Positions 9,817-20,281 of a stretch of DNA of 64,000 nt are shown piece by piece (position 1 is the first letter of the stretch; each line of letters begins with the position of its first letter). Made by a program: the position numbers and the translations under genes. This stretch comes from Zygnema cylindricum (Eukaryota; Streptophyta; Zygnematophyceae; Zygnematales; Zygnemataceae), in contig JBBHKE010000672.1 of assembly GCA_037447655.1 (NCBI GenBank), positions 261,001 through 325,000 of the forward strand. The letters run 5' to 3'. Below the pieces are notes generated by a model. The model was not told the DNA's origin. It did no database searches and saw nothing but the letters and a program-made list of their open reading frames with translations.

Positions 9817-10884
9817 TGAAACTTTGAGACCTCTACAAGTCTTTAAAGTGGACAGCTTTCAAGAAGCCTCTAGGATGACCTTGACCCTTTTGTGTTTCAC
9901 CAAGAATAACTGCCACCTTGGCAAACAAAAACACTGAGCACCTTCACTCATGTGAAGCAAAGACACTCTTGAGTCGATAGCAAAAAGAATTTCTGAATTT
10001 GCTCCCCTGAGCATGAAGTTATAGAGGGTCAAAGTTGACGTTTTTTACAGAAGCTCTCTGGGAGAGAGGGTCCTATCTACCAATTTTTCTAAGTCCTATC
10101 TCTCTCTTAAACTCTATCTTTTGGTGAACGGCAAAAATTTTATTTCACTGCCGTACACAAATGTACAACTGCCGGTGTAGTTTATGTACGGATTTTGTAC
10201 GACATGGCCTAAATGTCGACACATGTCATATCCGGATTCAGTCCCGTAATCCCCGGAGATGTCGCGGTCCAACGTAATCGTGCAGCGTATCATCCGATGT
10301 GGCGATGACCATAAACCGCCGAGAATCTCTTCCGCGATCTCGGCTTTCTTCTCGGCCGTCCGATTGAATGCAAATTTCAATCGTAGCCGTCATAAATGCT
10401 TGTGCGGTATTTGTTTCATAAAAGAAACAAAATGCGTTGTACTCGTTCTTTTTCCATACCAAATTCCGTACGTTTACATAATCGGATCTATGTCACCGTA
10501 CACATCAGATGTTAAATGAATTTCCCTACGTGTTAACATTTAATGAAATATCAAACCCCATAGTATGTATCGTATCGTCTAGGTTTAACGGTTAGGGCTA
10601 TCGCCTACCGGCGTTCTACGGACCGGCAGGTACCAGGATCAATTCCTGGTTCCGACATATTCTTTTAGTAAATAAACCTACCACTTTGTATAACAACTAA
10701 TATATTTTCCGTAAACCCCTAAATAGCCTACGAAGCCACGGCTCTAACTTCCTCTCAAACTTCTCACTGCTTGTTACAAGTGTGAGAATTTGGAGAGAGA
10801 AGTTAGAGGCAGAATGCCTCGGCTTCTTTTCTATATTTCAATTTAGACCTAGAAAATAATAAAAATAACCATCAATTTCTACAC
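9817..10884 (-). repeat. 5' LTR of Copia A
   Basis: 1068 bp; on the minus strand it starts TGTAGAAATTGATGG at 10884 and ends GTTTCA at 9817. A roughly 65-bp imperfect hairpin lies near 10741-10807, an AGCCACGGCT variant of the conserved palindrome near 10733, and the antisense tRNA-like block at 10575-10656. An 88-codon sense ORF (10114-10380) corresponds to the one in the other LTR. Confidence 0.88.
10575..10656 (+). other. Antisense tRNA-like block in the Copia A LTR
   Basis: On the strand opposite to the element, a D-arm-like TTTAACGGTTAGGGCTA is followed by a perfect T-arm CCAGGATCAATTCCTGG (10633-10649: 5-bp stem, 7-nt loop ATCAATT). The spacing is as in a tRNA. The region between is GC-rich, like an anticodon arm. 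No convincing acceptor stem is visible, so a working tRNA is unlikely; a Pol III promoter relic or captured tRNA/SINE head is the better reading. Confidence 0.6.
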
Positions 10885-11687
10885 TTTTGGAGTGCAGAGT
10901 AGGTTTTTAAGTATCTTGGTGATTGGCGTGTTGTCCCCTCCTCCGCCTCCCAACCTGAATTCATGTTGCTTCCGCGTTCTTTTTGCACGTTCTTTCTCGA
11001 ACTCTTTTTGCTTGATAGCGAGTTTAGGTTGATCTTCTTGGGGCATCGTTTCCACGTGTGACTAGCCACCTGTGACTAGTTTGGTTGTAGTTCAGGCAAT
11101 TGTACAAATAAACTTTTTCATCCGCACCCATTACAAGTTCAGATCCAGTCTCAGCTTCCTATTTTCATTTAAGCTTCCACAAAGTTTGAAATTTTGTTTA
11201 TTCCTCTTGGTTAAGAGAGGATTCCCTTGCAAAACGTGCAAAGTTGGCTCGCAATTTGCCGATAACAGCCTTTTCTATCACCTCGCTATGTACAAAATGA
11301 TCATATAACTTCATTGCAGCCAATGAAATTTCTTGCGCCGTGGGATTTTTATCGTGGATAGCCTAACTGGCACTCCAATTGTCTAGAGCTACATGTCGTG
11401 TTGGCCCGAACGAATTCCAAACAATGACATAGTATTTTGTGGCCATGGTTGGTGTATCAATTGTAGATCGCTTGGTCTTCATATAGATGCTTGAGAGGCG
11501 GTTGAACAGCGTCTGCAGAGTTTTATTTTTCAAACATCGAAATTTCGTGAACTGCTTGATTGCAAATTAGTACTTTTCTGTCTAAAGGAGTATCCAAGCA
11601 TCTAAAAAAGTGGTGCAATGAGTTGGATTACCAACCATCCCGGTGGCTTCCTCGGTGGCCTGTACAGCCTGCAGATGGTTGACATAG
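10885..11687 (-). pseudogene. Unclassified ORF remnant, third segment
   Basis: The minus strand from 11687 to about 11205 reads mostly open with a few stops. It includes KTLQTLFNRLSSIYMKT, MATKYYVIVWNSFGP and TAQEISLAAMKLYDHFVH. The frame continues exactly from the segment at 15112-15602 when the LTR element between them and one CATAG copy are removed. KYYVIVW faintly recalls the N-terminal viroplasmin-like domain found before some RNases H, but I would not call it. 10885-11200 holds only a short Lys/Ser-rich frame and nothing recognised. Confidence 0.45.
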
Positions 11688-12937
11688 TGTTGTTCTTTGG
11701 TCTAAAATAGACCGCAGAAGCGACCCAAACTATCATGCAAAAAGCTAAGCCAAAAATAGGTCGACGAACAATCATTTGAAATGCATCCTCCATTTAACAT
11801 ACAACAACATTTAGGGTTTCATGGAATAATCAACATAAATAAACCCTAGGACAAATGCATAAACAATGCATATCAAACATATATAAAAACATAAATAAAT
11901 AATAACACACAAATGCATCACACATAAACAAGAGTATAATCAAAGTATAATCATTATATCATTCAAAGTGCATGACCTAATCGGCAACCCTAAAATACTA
12001 CATCTTCGGTCCCCACTTTACTAACCAGCATTGATTAAAGTTCTAATGAAGCTCAAACCTATATATACACTTGTGAGCTGTTAACAAATCACTAAGTGTC
12101 AAAATAACCAATGTAAATTACGTAACTGTCATTAAATCAAACTAATCGTAAGCGTACACCTGAAAGTCAAGCAATCGTAAGCGTACACTTGTCTGCAAAT
12201 GCGACACATAAATTAAAGTGTCGAAACCCTAATTAACCACTTAAATATAAATGTCATAATCAGCACTAATTTAATAATACAAATAAGACAAAGCATTGTT
12301 GTTCCAAATATTTTCAAGTACACGCAATCTCATAGAATCGTATGCTGAGTCATGCTGAGTCACTCAGCGAAACTCCTTGATTTTCGTCAAAGAATCCGGG
12401 ACGTCCAAAATAAACATCGTGTGATTGACGCGATTTCGCGTCACCACTACTTGAAAAAATAACGGCGGCCTATATCCGCCGTCCGTCACTCTTAATCGGC
12501 ACCCTTGATGTCGCGCCGCGTGGTCATAAAAATCCACTTGTCGAAACCTCGTCAAACCATCCGAAATTGTCCGTACCGCAATTTTGTTCCTCGTCATAAA
12601 TGCGCCTGCCAAAAATAAGTACACCTGTCCCCAAAAAGATTCTATGTACCGGCGGCGTCCTTTTTATATATCCCACGTGTCGCATTATGAACTTTACGTG
12701 CGACGTACCATTTTATCTTCGTTGATTATCTCACGTCGGATTGCTTCGCGATCCGCCGTCCATTTCCTCTCACATTTCGCGCCACTCAATTACTTCATTA
12801 ATTTACGTGTACATTTAATTCCCCAATCCATAAATTCTTTCGAACCTCCACAATATATCGCGTAAATGCGTACGCACGAAACATCGCGTACGCACGAAAC
12901 GCTCCGTACGCACGAAACTAAGTTTTCAAAAACAACA
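11688..12937 (-). repeat. 3' LTR of the short LTR element
   Basis: 1250 bp. The minus strand starts TGTTGTTTTTGAAAAC and ends AACAACA. It has two copies of a 10-bp ATGCTGAGTC unit near 12341-12362, where the partner LTR has three. A hairpin remnant GGATTGCTTCGCGATCC (12738-12754) matches the LTRs at 3197 and 15672. The 86- and 93-codon ORFs inside are identical in both LTRs and are not evidence of coding. Confidence 0.92.
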
Positions 12938-13846
12938 CTCCCCTGAAAAATTAGTCTCGTGCATCCATGGCGCCACGTCATCAGCTGTCACCAATGTTAC
13001 CAGCTGTCACACCTGCTTTCAACTGCCTTCTCCATCTTAATCCGCCATATTCCTCCAACAAAATTTTCCCACTTGTTCCACCATCGCTTCCGCTGTCTCC
13101 ATATACCATCCAAATTTCATAATACATAATATATATATTTTTCATTTTCCGATTACAACAAAATAATTCCTTCCAATATCTAAATCCGGATCTACATTCC
13201 CAAAATTCTATCACAAATCAACTAAAAATTAAAACCAAACGATCACACTAATAATATATCCCAACTCAAAATTTATACCTCAACCATATCAAATCTAGAT
13301 TTCAAAATTTTTCTTTTCTTTTCCATTTAATAATCTGATCCCAAAATTTCCCATTAAAAATACACTTAACAAATAGTATTTTCCCAAAAATTCTAATAAT
13401 ATCACATTTCCCAAAAATTCCCAACAACTCAAAATCTACATTACAAATCCAATTTTCAACAATCATCGATCCACAAAATTTGGATCTCTCCACCACATGT
13501 CAAAACTCCACCTTTCGGATCTCTCTCCCCCAAACGTCGAAATTCCACCTTCCACATTTCTCCATCAAACGAATATGTATTTTCCAAAAATAAAATATCA
13601 TTTCTCATAATTAATCATTTTCATTGAGGGTAGACATTTCGGCACTGTCACTAAGTTAACCCTTGGGGCGATGCAAGATTAAACTCGGCACATACCAACA
13701 CTATGATAAGGCCGATCTCATGGGTACACAGACACCATTACTGCAATACAACCAGCAAGAACAAAATTAACCCGCTACAATGCATGTGACACAAACCTAC
13801 ATCGACTTAACCTAACATATGATAGATGGGGCGTGGGCCCATAACC
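12938..13846 (-). other. Non-coding interior of the short LTR element
   Basis: 909 bp, A/T-rich, with the polypurine tract at its low end and the primer-binding site (minus strand GGTTATGGGCCCAC, 13833-13846) at its high end. Short open frames such as 12981-13214 (minus) have no recognisable domain. It must use proteins from another element; the gag-only and Copia elements here share its primer-binding site. Confidence 0.8.
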
Positions 13847-15106
13847 TGTTGTTCTTTGGTCTAAAATAGACCGCAGAAGCCACCCAAACTATCATGCAAA
13901 AAGCTAAGCCAAAAATAGGTCGACGAACAATCATTTTAAATGCATCCTCCATTTAACATACAACAACATTTAGGGTTTCATGGAATAATCAACATAAATA
14001 AACCCTAGGACAAATGCATAAACAATGCATATCAAACATATATAAAAACATAAATAAATAATAACACACAAATGCATCACACATAAACAAGAGTATAATC
14101 AAAGTATAATCATTATATCATTCAAAGTGCATGACCTAATCGGCAACCCTAAAATACTACATCTTCGGTCCCCACTTTACTAACCAGCATTGATTAAAGT
14201 TCTAATGAAGCTCAAACCTATATATACACTTGTGAGCTGTTAACAAATCACTAAGTGTCAAAATAACCAATGTAAATTACGTAACTGTCATTAAATCAAA
14301 CTAATCGTAAGCGTACACCTGAAAGTCAAGCAATCGTAAGCGTACACTTGTCTGCAAATGCGACACATAAATTAAAGTGTCGAAACCCTAATTAACCACT
14401 TAAATATAAATGTCATAATCAGCACTAATTTAATAATACAAATAAGACAAAGCATTGTTGTTCCAAATATTTTCAAGTACACGCAATCTCATAGAATCGT
14501 ATGCTGAGTCATGCTGAGTCATGCTGAGTCACTCAGCGAAACTCCTTGATTTTCGTCAAAGAATCCGGGACGTCCAAAATAAACATCGTGTGATTGACGC
14601 GATTTCGCGTCACCACTACTTGAAAAAATAACGGCGGCCTATATCCGCCGTCCGTCACTCTTAATCGGCACCCTTGATGTCGCGCCGCGTGGTCATAAAA
14701 ATCCACTTGTCGAAACCTCGTCAAACCATCCGAAATTGTCCGTACCGCAATTTTGTTCCTCGTCATAAATGCGCCTGCCAAAAATAAGTACACCTGTCCC
14801 CAAAAAGATTCTATGTACCGGCGGCGTCCTTTTTATATATCCCACGTGTCGCATTATGAACTTTACGTGCGACGTACCATTTTATCTTCGTTGATTATCT
14901 CACGTCGGATTGCTTCGCGATCCGCCGTCCATTTCCTCTCACATTTCGCGCCACTCAATTACTTCATTAATTTACGTGTACATTTAATTCCCCAATCCAT
15001 AAATTCTTTCGAACCTCCACAATATATCGCGTAAATGCGTACGCACGAAACATCGCGTACGCACGAAACGCTCCGTACGCACGAAACTAAGTTTTCAAAA
15101 ACAACA
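13847..15106 (-). repeat. 5' LTR of the short LTR element
   Basis: 1260 bp, the partner of 11688-12937. It carries three ATGCTGAGTC units (about 14502-14531), which accounts for the 10-bp length difference. It ends at 15106, followed by CATAG. Confidence 0.92.
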
Positions 15107-15111
15107 CATAG

Positions 15112-15671
15112 ACCCTATCTTGGGCATGGAGTTCGTGTCCATAGTGAAAGTGGAGGTGTAAGGAACTGCTGCAACGAAGGGCTTCGGCGTCCAGAGCCAG
15201 ATCTCATACTTTGATGCTAGGAGCCATCAACAAGGGTTCACGCTCCTTATAGTAGACCAAAGCTCCTCTGGCTACATAGTTGACCATTATAGGAAAAAGA
15301 GTTGTCTTAAAATCCCATTGGATAGCCCCTCCCCTATATTTGTTAACTTCAGATTGCGTGAAGGATTTCCACAGCAGTTCGAAATCAGAAAAAACAATTC
15401 TCGAGTTGTCCCTTGTGAAGATCTGGATGTCCCCCATTCTCCTTTCTTCCTTTATACGACTGGTGAACCGTGGTGAGGTCTGTTTGGTGGGGCTGACAAA
15501 TTGAGCCGGTGAGATTGCCCCGGGATTTGAAATCTCGAGATCGGAACCAGTCCCTCCTCGAATAGGAAGGGCCGTAGCAACAAGTGTGGTTCCTTTCCCC
15601 ACTGAAGAAGGTCTTACTCTTCAAGAAGATGTTTCATTGTCAACTCCTCTATATCCAAGAGAGGCATGTTC
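15112..15671 (-). pseudogene. Unclassified ORF remnant, second segment
   Basis: The main minus-strand frame is 15602-15204 (132 codons), containing MGDIQIFTRDNSRIVFSDF and YYKEREPLLMAPSIKV. After one TGA it continues (DLALDAEALRCSS) to 15112 and then, across the LTR element, to 11687. A second open frame covers 15671 to about 15470 (NMPLLDIEELTMKHLLEE) and runs on from 16957 across the solo LTR. I do not recognise the protein. It may belong to a retroelement gag or to a host gene. Confidence 0.45.
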
Positions 15672-16951
15672 TGTTGTTTTTGGAAGATTCGGTTTCGCAC
15701 ATGCGTGCGCGTATTTGCGTGCGTATGTAATTTCCGGAATTATTGTGGAGGTTGGAACGGATTTGCGGATTGGGGGTTTATTGTACGAGTAAAATTAATT
15801 GACTAATTGAGTGGCGCTGAATGTGTAAGTGAAATGGACAGCGGATCGCAAAGCGATCCGATGTAAAATATTCTAAAAAGTCAAAATAGTACGTCGCACA
15901 TACGAAACACAATGCGACAGGCGACTGCTATAGAAAATGACGCTTCCGCTACGGAACGTCTTATTTGGACATGTATACTCTATATGCGACAAGCGCATTT
16001 ATTGCAAACGACGCATATTCAGTACGGAAAAGATTTAGAAGGTACGGATTAATTTTGGCAGTGGTTCGAGTTACACGTGGAGGGCGGACGACGTCCGCCA
16101 ATATTTTCAAGGGATCGCATATTTTAATGACGTAATATTAGGTGGACGGTACATATGCGATGTTAGTTCACTACGTGGATTTATCTGCAAGTGACTAAGC
16201 GAGTTGTCGCTTATGACGCGTATTTTGCGGACGCGTCAGTGTAACTATTTGAAACAATATTGTTTTGTCGTATGTGTAAAAATAATTTAGTATTGATTAT
16301 GACAATTTTTATTTAGATTATCATTTAGGGTTTCGACAGTTTAATTTGTGTGTTGTCGTACTTGCAGACAAGTGTACGCTTATGATTGGTTAACTTTCAG
16401 GTGTACACTTACAGTTAGGAATATTTGTCGTAATAGGTTCTCATGGTTTAATACTACTTAGTGAAAGTTACGTTGGTTAATTAGACACATAGCGATTTGT
16501 TGACAGCTCGCAAGTGTATATATAGATTTGAGCTTTATTAGGAAAATAATCAATGCTAGTTAGAAAAGTGGGGACCTAAGATGTAGTATTTTTGGGGGTG
16601 TCGATTAGGTCATGCACTTTGAATGATATAATGATTATTTGATTATAATTTGATTATACTTTTTTTTATGTGTAATGCATTTGTTTGTTATTATTTATTT
16701 ATGTTATTTTATATATGTTTGATATGCATTGTTTATGCATTTGTCCTAGGGTTTGCTTATGTTGATTATTCCATCAAACCTTAGATGATGTCCTAAGGTT
16801 TGTTTATGTTGATTTCTCCATCAAACCTTAGTTGATGTATGTTAAATGGAGGATGCATTTCAAATGATTTTTTCATTGGCCTAGCTTCGCTTAGCTTTTT
16901 GCATGATAGTTTGGGTGGCTTCTGCGGTCTATTTTAGACCAAAGAACAACA
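15672..16951 (+). mobile_element. Solo LTR with perfect target duplication TGTTC
   Basis: 1280 bp starting TGTTGTTTTTGGAAG and ending GAACAACA, flanked by TGTTC at 15667-15671 and 16952-16956. It is a diverged member of the LTR family of the element at 11688-15106, in the opposite orientation. It holds the hairpin GGATCGCAAAGCGATCC (15843-15859) and a duplicated CCTTAG/TTTATGTTGATT segment near 16747-16830. A lone LTR with intact duplications is the usual product of recombination between the two LTRs of one insertion. Confidence 0.93.
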
Positions 16952-16956
16952 TGTTC

Positions 16957-18566
16957 CTCCTTGAGAACTCTCTCCACCAATGGGATGTGAAGACGAGGTC
17001 TATTCAAAGAAGGTCTTAGGGGAATAGATGGTGGCAGAGACGGATACGACAGGCGGCTTTGTGGGAAAGGTGTCTATCTCTTCGGCCACCTTCTAGAGGT
17101 CTCAAAGGAGGAGTTATTGAGCTAGAAGATGGGGATCGTCTGTGAGGAGGTGAGTAGGCGAGGACGTGTTTATAAGGTAAGACAGGCGGGTTCGGTGACC
17201 CACAGACTACTACAGTTGGAGTAAGGGATGGCGAAGGAGAGGAGGCGTGAGGTGGTGATGGTGCAGAAGTGGATAGTCCGAGGGAAGTTTGTAGTCTCCT
17301 GTCGAGTTATAGTTGCACCACAACCTCCACAGTGGAAGATCCCGCCACCGAGACAAAGGTAGGACGCTCATTGAAAGGGTCTGCCAAGTTACACGATAGA
17401 TTTGCACCCAACCCTTCTCGGTTAGGCCCCGTTGTTTCCTTCTTTTCTCGCTGAAGAGGAGATTATGGTCTAGGTCCTGGTGAAGTCTTTAGAGCTTGCG
17501 TCGGTGGAGGAGTTGCCTTACTCTGAGGTTGTCCTCTAGCAAAGAAACTTGTCCTACTAGGAGGAGCTACCTGTCCACTACAAACCTCTCCTAATCTCCG
17601 CCTAGCCTCTTGAATGAGGAGCACTTCCTGTTCCATTGCCTTCTTCCTTTCCTCATCAAGAGCCTCCCAGTCTATTGTTACGCGTTTGACCCCCGTTGTA
17701 GTTTTACACTGCGACCGCAAGCTATCAACCAATTTCTGTGTGTTGCTCACCACTCCCGAGAGATGTGCAATCCCCAATCCCGGTACCTCGAGGCTTATGG
17801 GTCTCGAACGCCACAACCCTTCGAAAGGTTGAAGAACCGGTGCTGATGGAGACAAGGAGCTCGGAGAGACCGAGGCAGAAGGGAAGAACAGCTCCTCTTG
17901 GGTCGGGGAGCAAATTTGCCCTTGGTGTCTCGATGGTCAAACCGGTGCAAACTCTTGGGCTTTGGTAACCCCTGCTTGTTGGTTCCTACCCCAGCCCGGG
18001 CCCGAGAGGTCGCCCTGCCCATAGACGGTTCACTAGTTGCAATGTCCTGAGATTGAGCGCGCTGTTGTTGTGAATTTGATGGCATCCTTTGTTTTTCCCG
18101 CACGGAGGTTGAAGAGCCTCTGTCGAACCAACTGTTCAGTTTATCCACTACACCTCCCACTGGGCGTACGATCCTGGCTCAATATGTTTTGGCAACAAGA
18201 TGCACTAACTCCTTCTTAACCTTCAACTCATGGAGATTGAGAAGGGCTTAGATTTCCTTGAAACCTGGCCGGTTAGAATTTGCCAAAATTTTAGGATCCA
18301 TGAACATCTCAACTATCAAAGCCTTAGAACTCGTATAGCGCCCAACTTTGGGAGGTTGACTAGGGACCGCTTCCTTATGGGCCAAACCCTTCCTACGTGA
18401 TTGAAGATATAACGTGTGTCTCTCACTCTTTTCCGTGGCCTAAGCCCTGGGTAGTCTCACACAACGTAGGGAAGTTCTCGAGAGAAAAGACAGACGGAGG
18501 TGGAGGAGAGGGTTGCCTCACTGCCTTTTTTGGAGGAGTTTTAGTTGTAGCAGCCTTAGGCATCAT
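16957..18566 (-). pseudogene. Unclassified ORF remnant, first segment (proline- and basic-rich)
   Basis: Minus strand, apparently opening at ATG 18566 (MMPKAATTKTPPKKAVRQ, then a proline run and FSLENFPTLCETTQG). Broken frames follow: RIVRPVGGVVDKLNSWFDRG near 18160, GRATSRARAGVGTNKQGLP, then 17855-17463 with VTIDWEALDEERKKAMEQ (a short coiled-coil-like stretch). Several stops and frameshifts are present. 16957-17460 has no clear frame of its own. Joined with the two lower segments it would span about 2.7 kb. The Pro/basic head suggests a gag-like structural protein, but this is not established. Confidence 0.4.
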
Positions 18567-18589
18567 TTCCTTAAGAATTATGTTGAGCG

Positions 18590-18850
18590 TGTCTAAGAAA
18601 CATGAGAGGCGTGCCCACTACCCGGGGTAGTCGGTATCGGAGTCCTACCAATAACCCTCAGAATCCGAATGCTTACCTGAATAATAATTATGCCCATTGC
18701 TGCCCACATTCCTCCCATCGATATGCATGCAAAATAGGGATGAGTGTATGGGAAGGGCGAAAAGATATCTCCTCCCCCTTTCTTTCCACACATGGCCGGG
18801 GAAAGGAGTTGGTCCTTGGTAATTGTGCCAATGTCTTGATTGTACTGCTC
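18590..18850 (-). repeat. Diverged direct repeat, copy 1
   Basis: It matches 20012-20270 in the same orientation: both contain AACATGAGAGGCG, AATAACCCTCAGAAT, TGCCCACATTCCTCCCAT and GGCGAAAAGATATCTCCTCC in the same order. Copy 2 borders the Gypsy pol, so this may be part of a Gypsy LTR or a duplication within it. Open frames read here are alternative frames of the same DNA and look spurious. Confidence 0.75.
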
Positions 18851-20011
18851 TGCTGGAAGTCTAAGAAATATTCCCTCAAAACCCATTGTTCTGGTCCAAA
18901 AGATTATGATAGTTAACCCCGGCCAAAAGGCAACCGAAGCCCCAAATAAAACTACCAAAAAGAGAACAAAGACACTCCCACATTGAATTACGAAAAAATA
19001 AAAGAATAATATGTTGTTTCAAAATTCACAATATCACCTTGCCTTAGAAAAATAGAGATAAAGATAGGATTAAGAATAATAGCAAGCAACCTTAACATAC
19101 CCCAAAAAGAAATAAAGACAACAAGAGGAGAAAAAATCTCTCTCGAAGACATCAAAACAAGTAATGTCCTCCTTAACTCCTCGGTTTCCGCAACCCGGAA
19201 CGGGCAAGACCCTTCCCGGTTTCCAACAGACATTAGTCCCAAATCGCCCAAACACGAAAGATAATGCCAACTTCCCAACCGGACTACAACTTCCACAAAG
19301 GACGAATAAAAACCAAGATGGCAATAGGGTCACAATCACACACAAAACAAAATTTGTTGGATTTTGTAAAGTTTTTCTCAAGAGACAGTAGTGAAACAAC
19401 AACTTGTCTCCCTCGGCCTCAAGCGCCTTATACAACAGAGTTTGTTCGGTTTCAGATCCAAAAGGTCAACGCAATGCAAAGAGCCAATGAACGGAGAGCA
19501 TTTCCTATAAAACTGACATACGACAAATAAAGGGGTACCATGCTAAGGGCAAAAAGGTTTTGCCTCAGATTAAGGCTAAATCCGAAACTAAGAGTCCAAA
19601 TTGGAACCACTAATCCACCAAAAATCTTGAACTTGCGTAGGAACACTAGACTTTGACCTAGGGAAATTAATGGACCAAAAGTCACCTGAACCTGAACTAA
19701 ATTCCTATCGATAGCTATCAGCGTAATCTAAATGACAATCTAAAAAGTTACCTGGCCATCCACAATGTACCCCCCACTAGGGCAGATGTAAACTAGCCCC
19801 ATGTAACGGAAACCCCACCGAATAACTTTGTCGTCTGGCCTCCGTTAGGCATGAAATAAAGTGCGTTCCGCTCAGTTTAGAAAAAAGTGGAGTCTTGTCA
19901 GGCTAGGTTCACTCCTTCCTCCGTACTCTGATGACCGTACAGTAAAGAAAGGGTATGGAAATTCTTGGTGAAATAAAAGGGTGCCTATAGAGCACACGAG
20001 CTTGACGGTTG
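18851..20011. other. Stretch between the two direct repeats, nothing recognised
   Basis: Frames of 77-121 codons exist on both strands (for example minus 18988-19296 and 19070-19435, plus 19264-19530), but none shows a domain. It is probably retroelement LTR or untranslated sequence linked to the adjacent Gypsy element. Confidence 0.5.
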
Positions 20012-20270
20012 TCGAGCGTGTCTGAAAAACATGAGAGGCGGGCCCATAGCCCAAAGTAGTTGGTATCAAAGTCTTGCAAATAACCCTCAGAATACGAATG
20101 CTTCCCAGAATAATGATTATGCCCACTGCTGCCCACATTCCTCCCATGCATAAGCATGCAAAATAGGGTTGAGTGTATGGGGATGGCGAAAAGATATCTC
20201 CTCCCCTTTCCTTTCCACTCCTGGCTTGGGAAAAGACTTGGGTCCCTGGTAATTGAGCCGGTGTCATGAT
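20012..20270 (-). repeat. Diverged direct repeat, copy 2; possible start of the Gypsy 3' LTR
   Basis: The partner of 18590-18850. On the minus strand a purine run AAGAGGGGGGAAA (about 20269-20281) precedes TCATGACACCGG. That is what a polypurine tract followed by an LTR start should look like, just after the pol frame. The LTR end was not identified. Confidence 0.55.
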
Positions 20271-20281
20271 TTCCCCCCCTC

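Larger units (their letters stand above)
1..10884 (-). mobile_element. Copia element A, minus strand, interrupted, runs off the left edge
   Basis: A Ty1/Copia LTR retrotransposon read on the minus strand. The 5' LTR is 9817-10884, the internal region runs from 9816 down to 773, and the 3' LTR (1-772) is cut by the window edge. The internal order gag, protease, integrase, reverse transcriptase, RNase H is diagnostic of Copia. A separate element (3197-7898) sits in the integrase core. The polypurine tract beside the 3' LTR reads GAGGGGAG on the minus strand. Stop codons and frameshifts occur throughout, so the element is dead. The target duplication cannot be checked because the left end lies outside the window; the right flank is CTTTT. 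Confidence 0.9.
11688..15106 (-). mobile_element. Short non-autonomous LTR element with perfect target duplication
   Basis: Two nearly identical LTRs (11688-12937 and 13847-15106) flank only 909 bp. Target duplication CATAG is at 11683-11687 and 15107-15111. Orientation is minus: the primer-binding site lies at 13833-13846 beside 13847, and the polypurine tract (minus strand CAGGGGAG) at 12938-12945. No gag or pol is present, so it is a LARD/TRIM-like passenger. The LTRs differ by a 10-bp repeat copy and about two substitutions noticed (near 11711 and 11777), so insertion is recent. Confidence 0.93.

Noticed and set aside
11040-11560. Viroplasmin/RNase H N-terminal domain
   Set aside because: Only a short KYYVIVW resemblance; the following residues do not clearly fit the family, so it is left unclassified.
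12364-12865. Overlapping 86- and 93-codon ORFs, identical at 14533-15034
   Set aside because: They lie in the two LTRs of one young insertion, so identity follows from LTR duplication and not from selection; no domain seen.
18593-20267. Membrane-protein-like ORFs on the minus strand (GGMWAAMGIIII and similar)
   Set aside because: They occur in both copies of a diverged direct repeat with several overlapping frames open; this looks like non-coding LTR sequence with chance hydrophobic translation.
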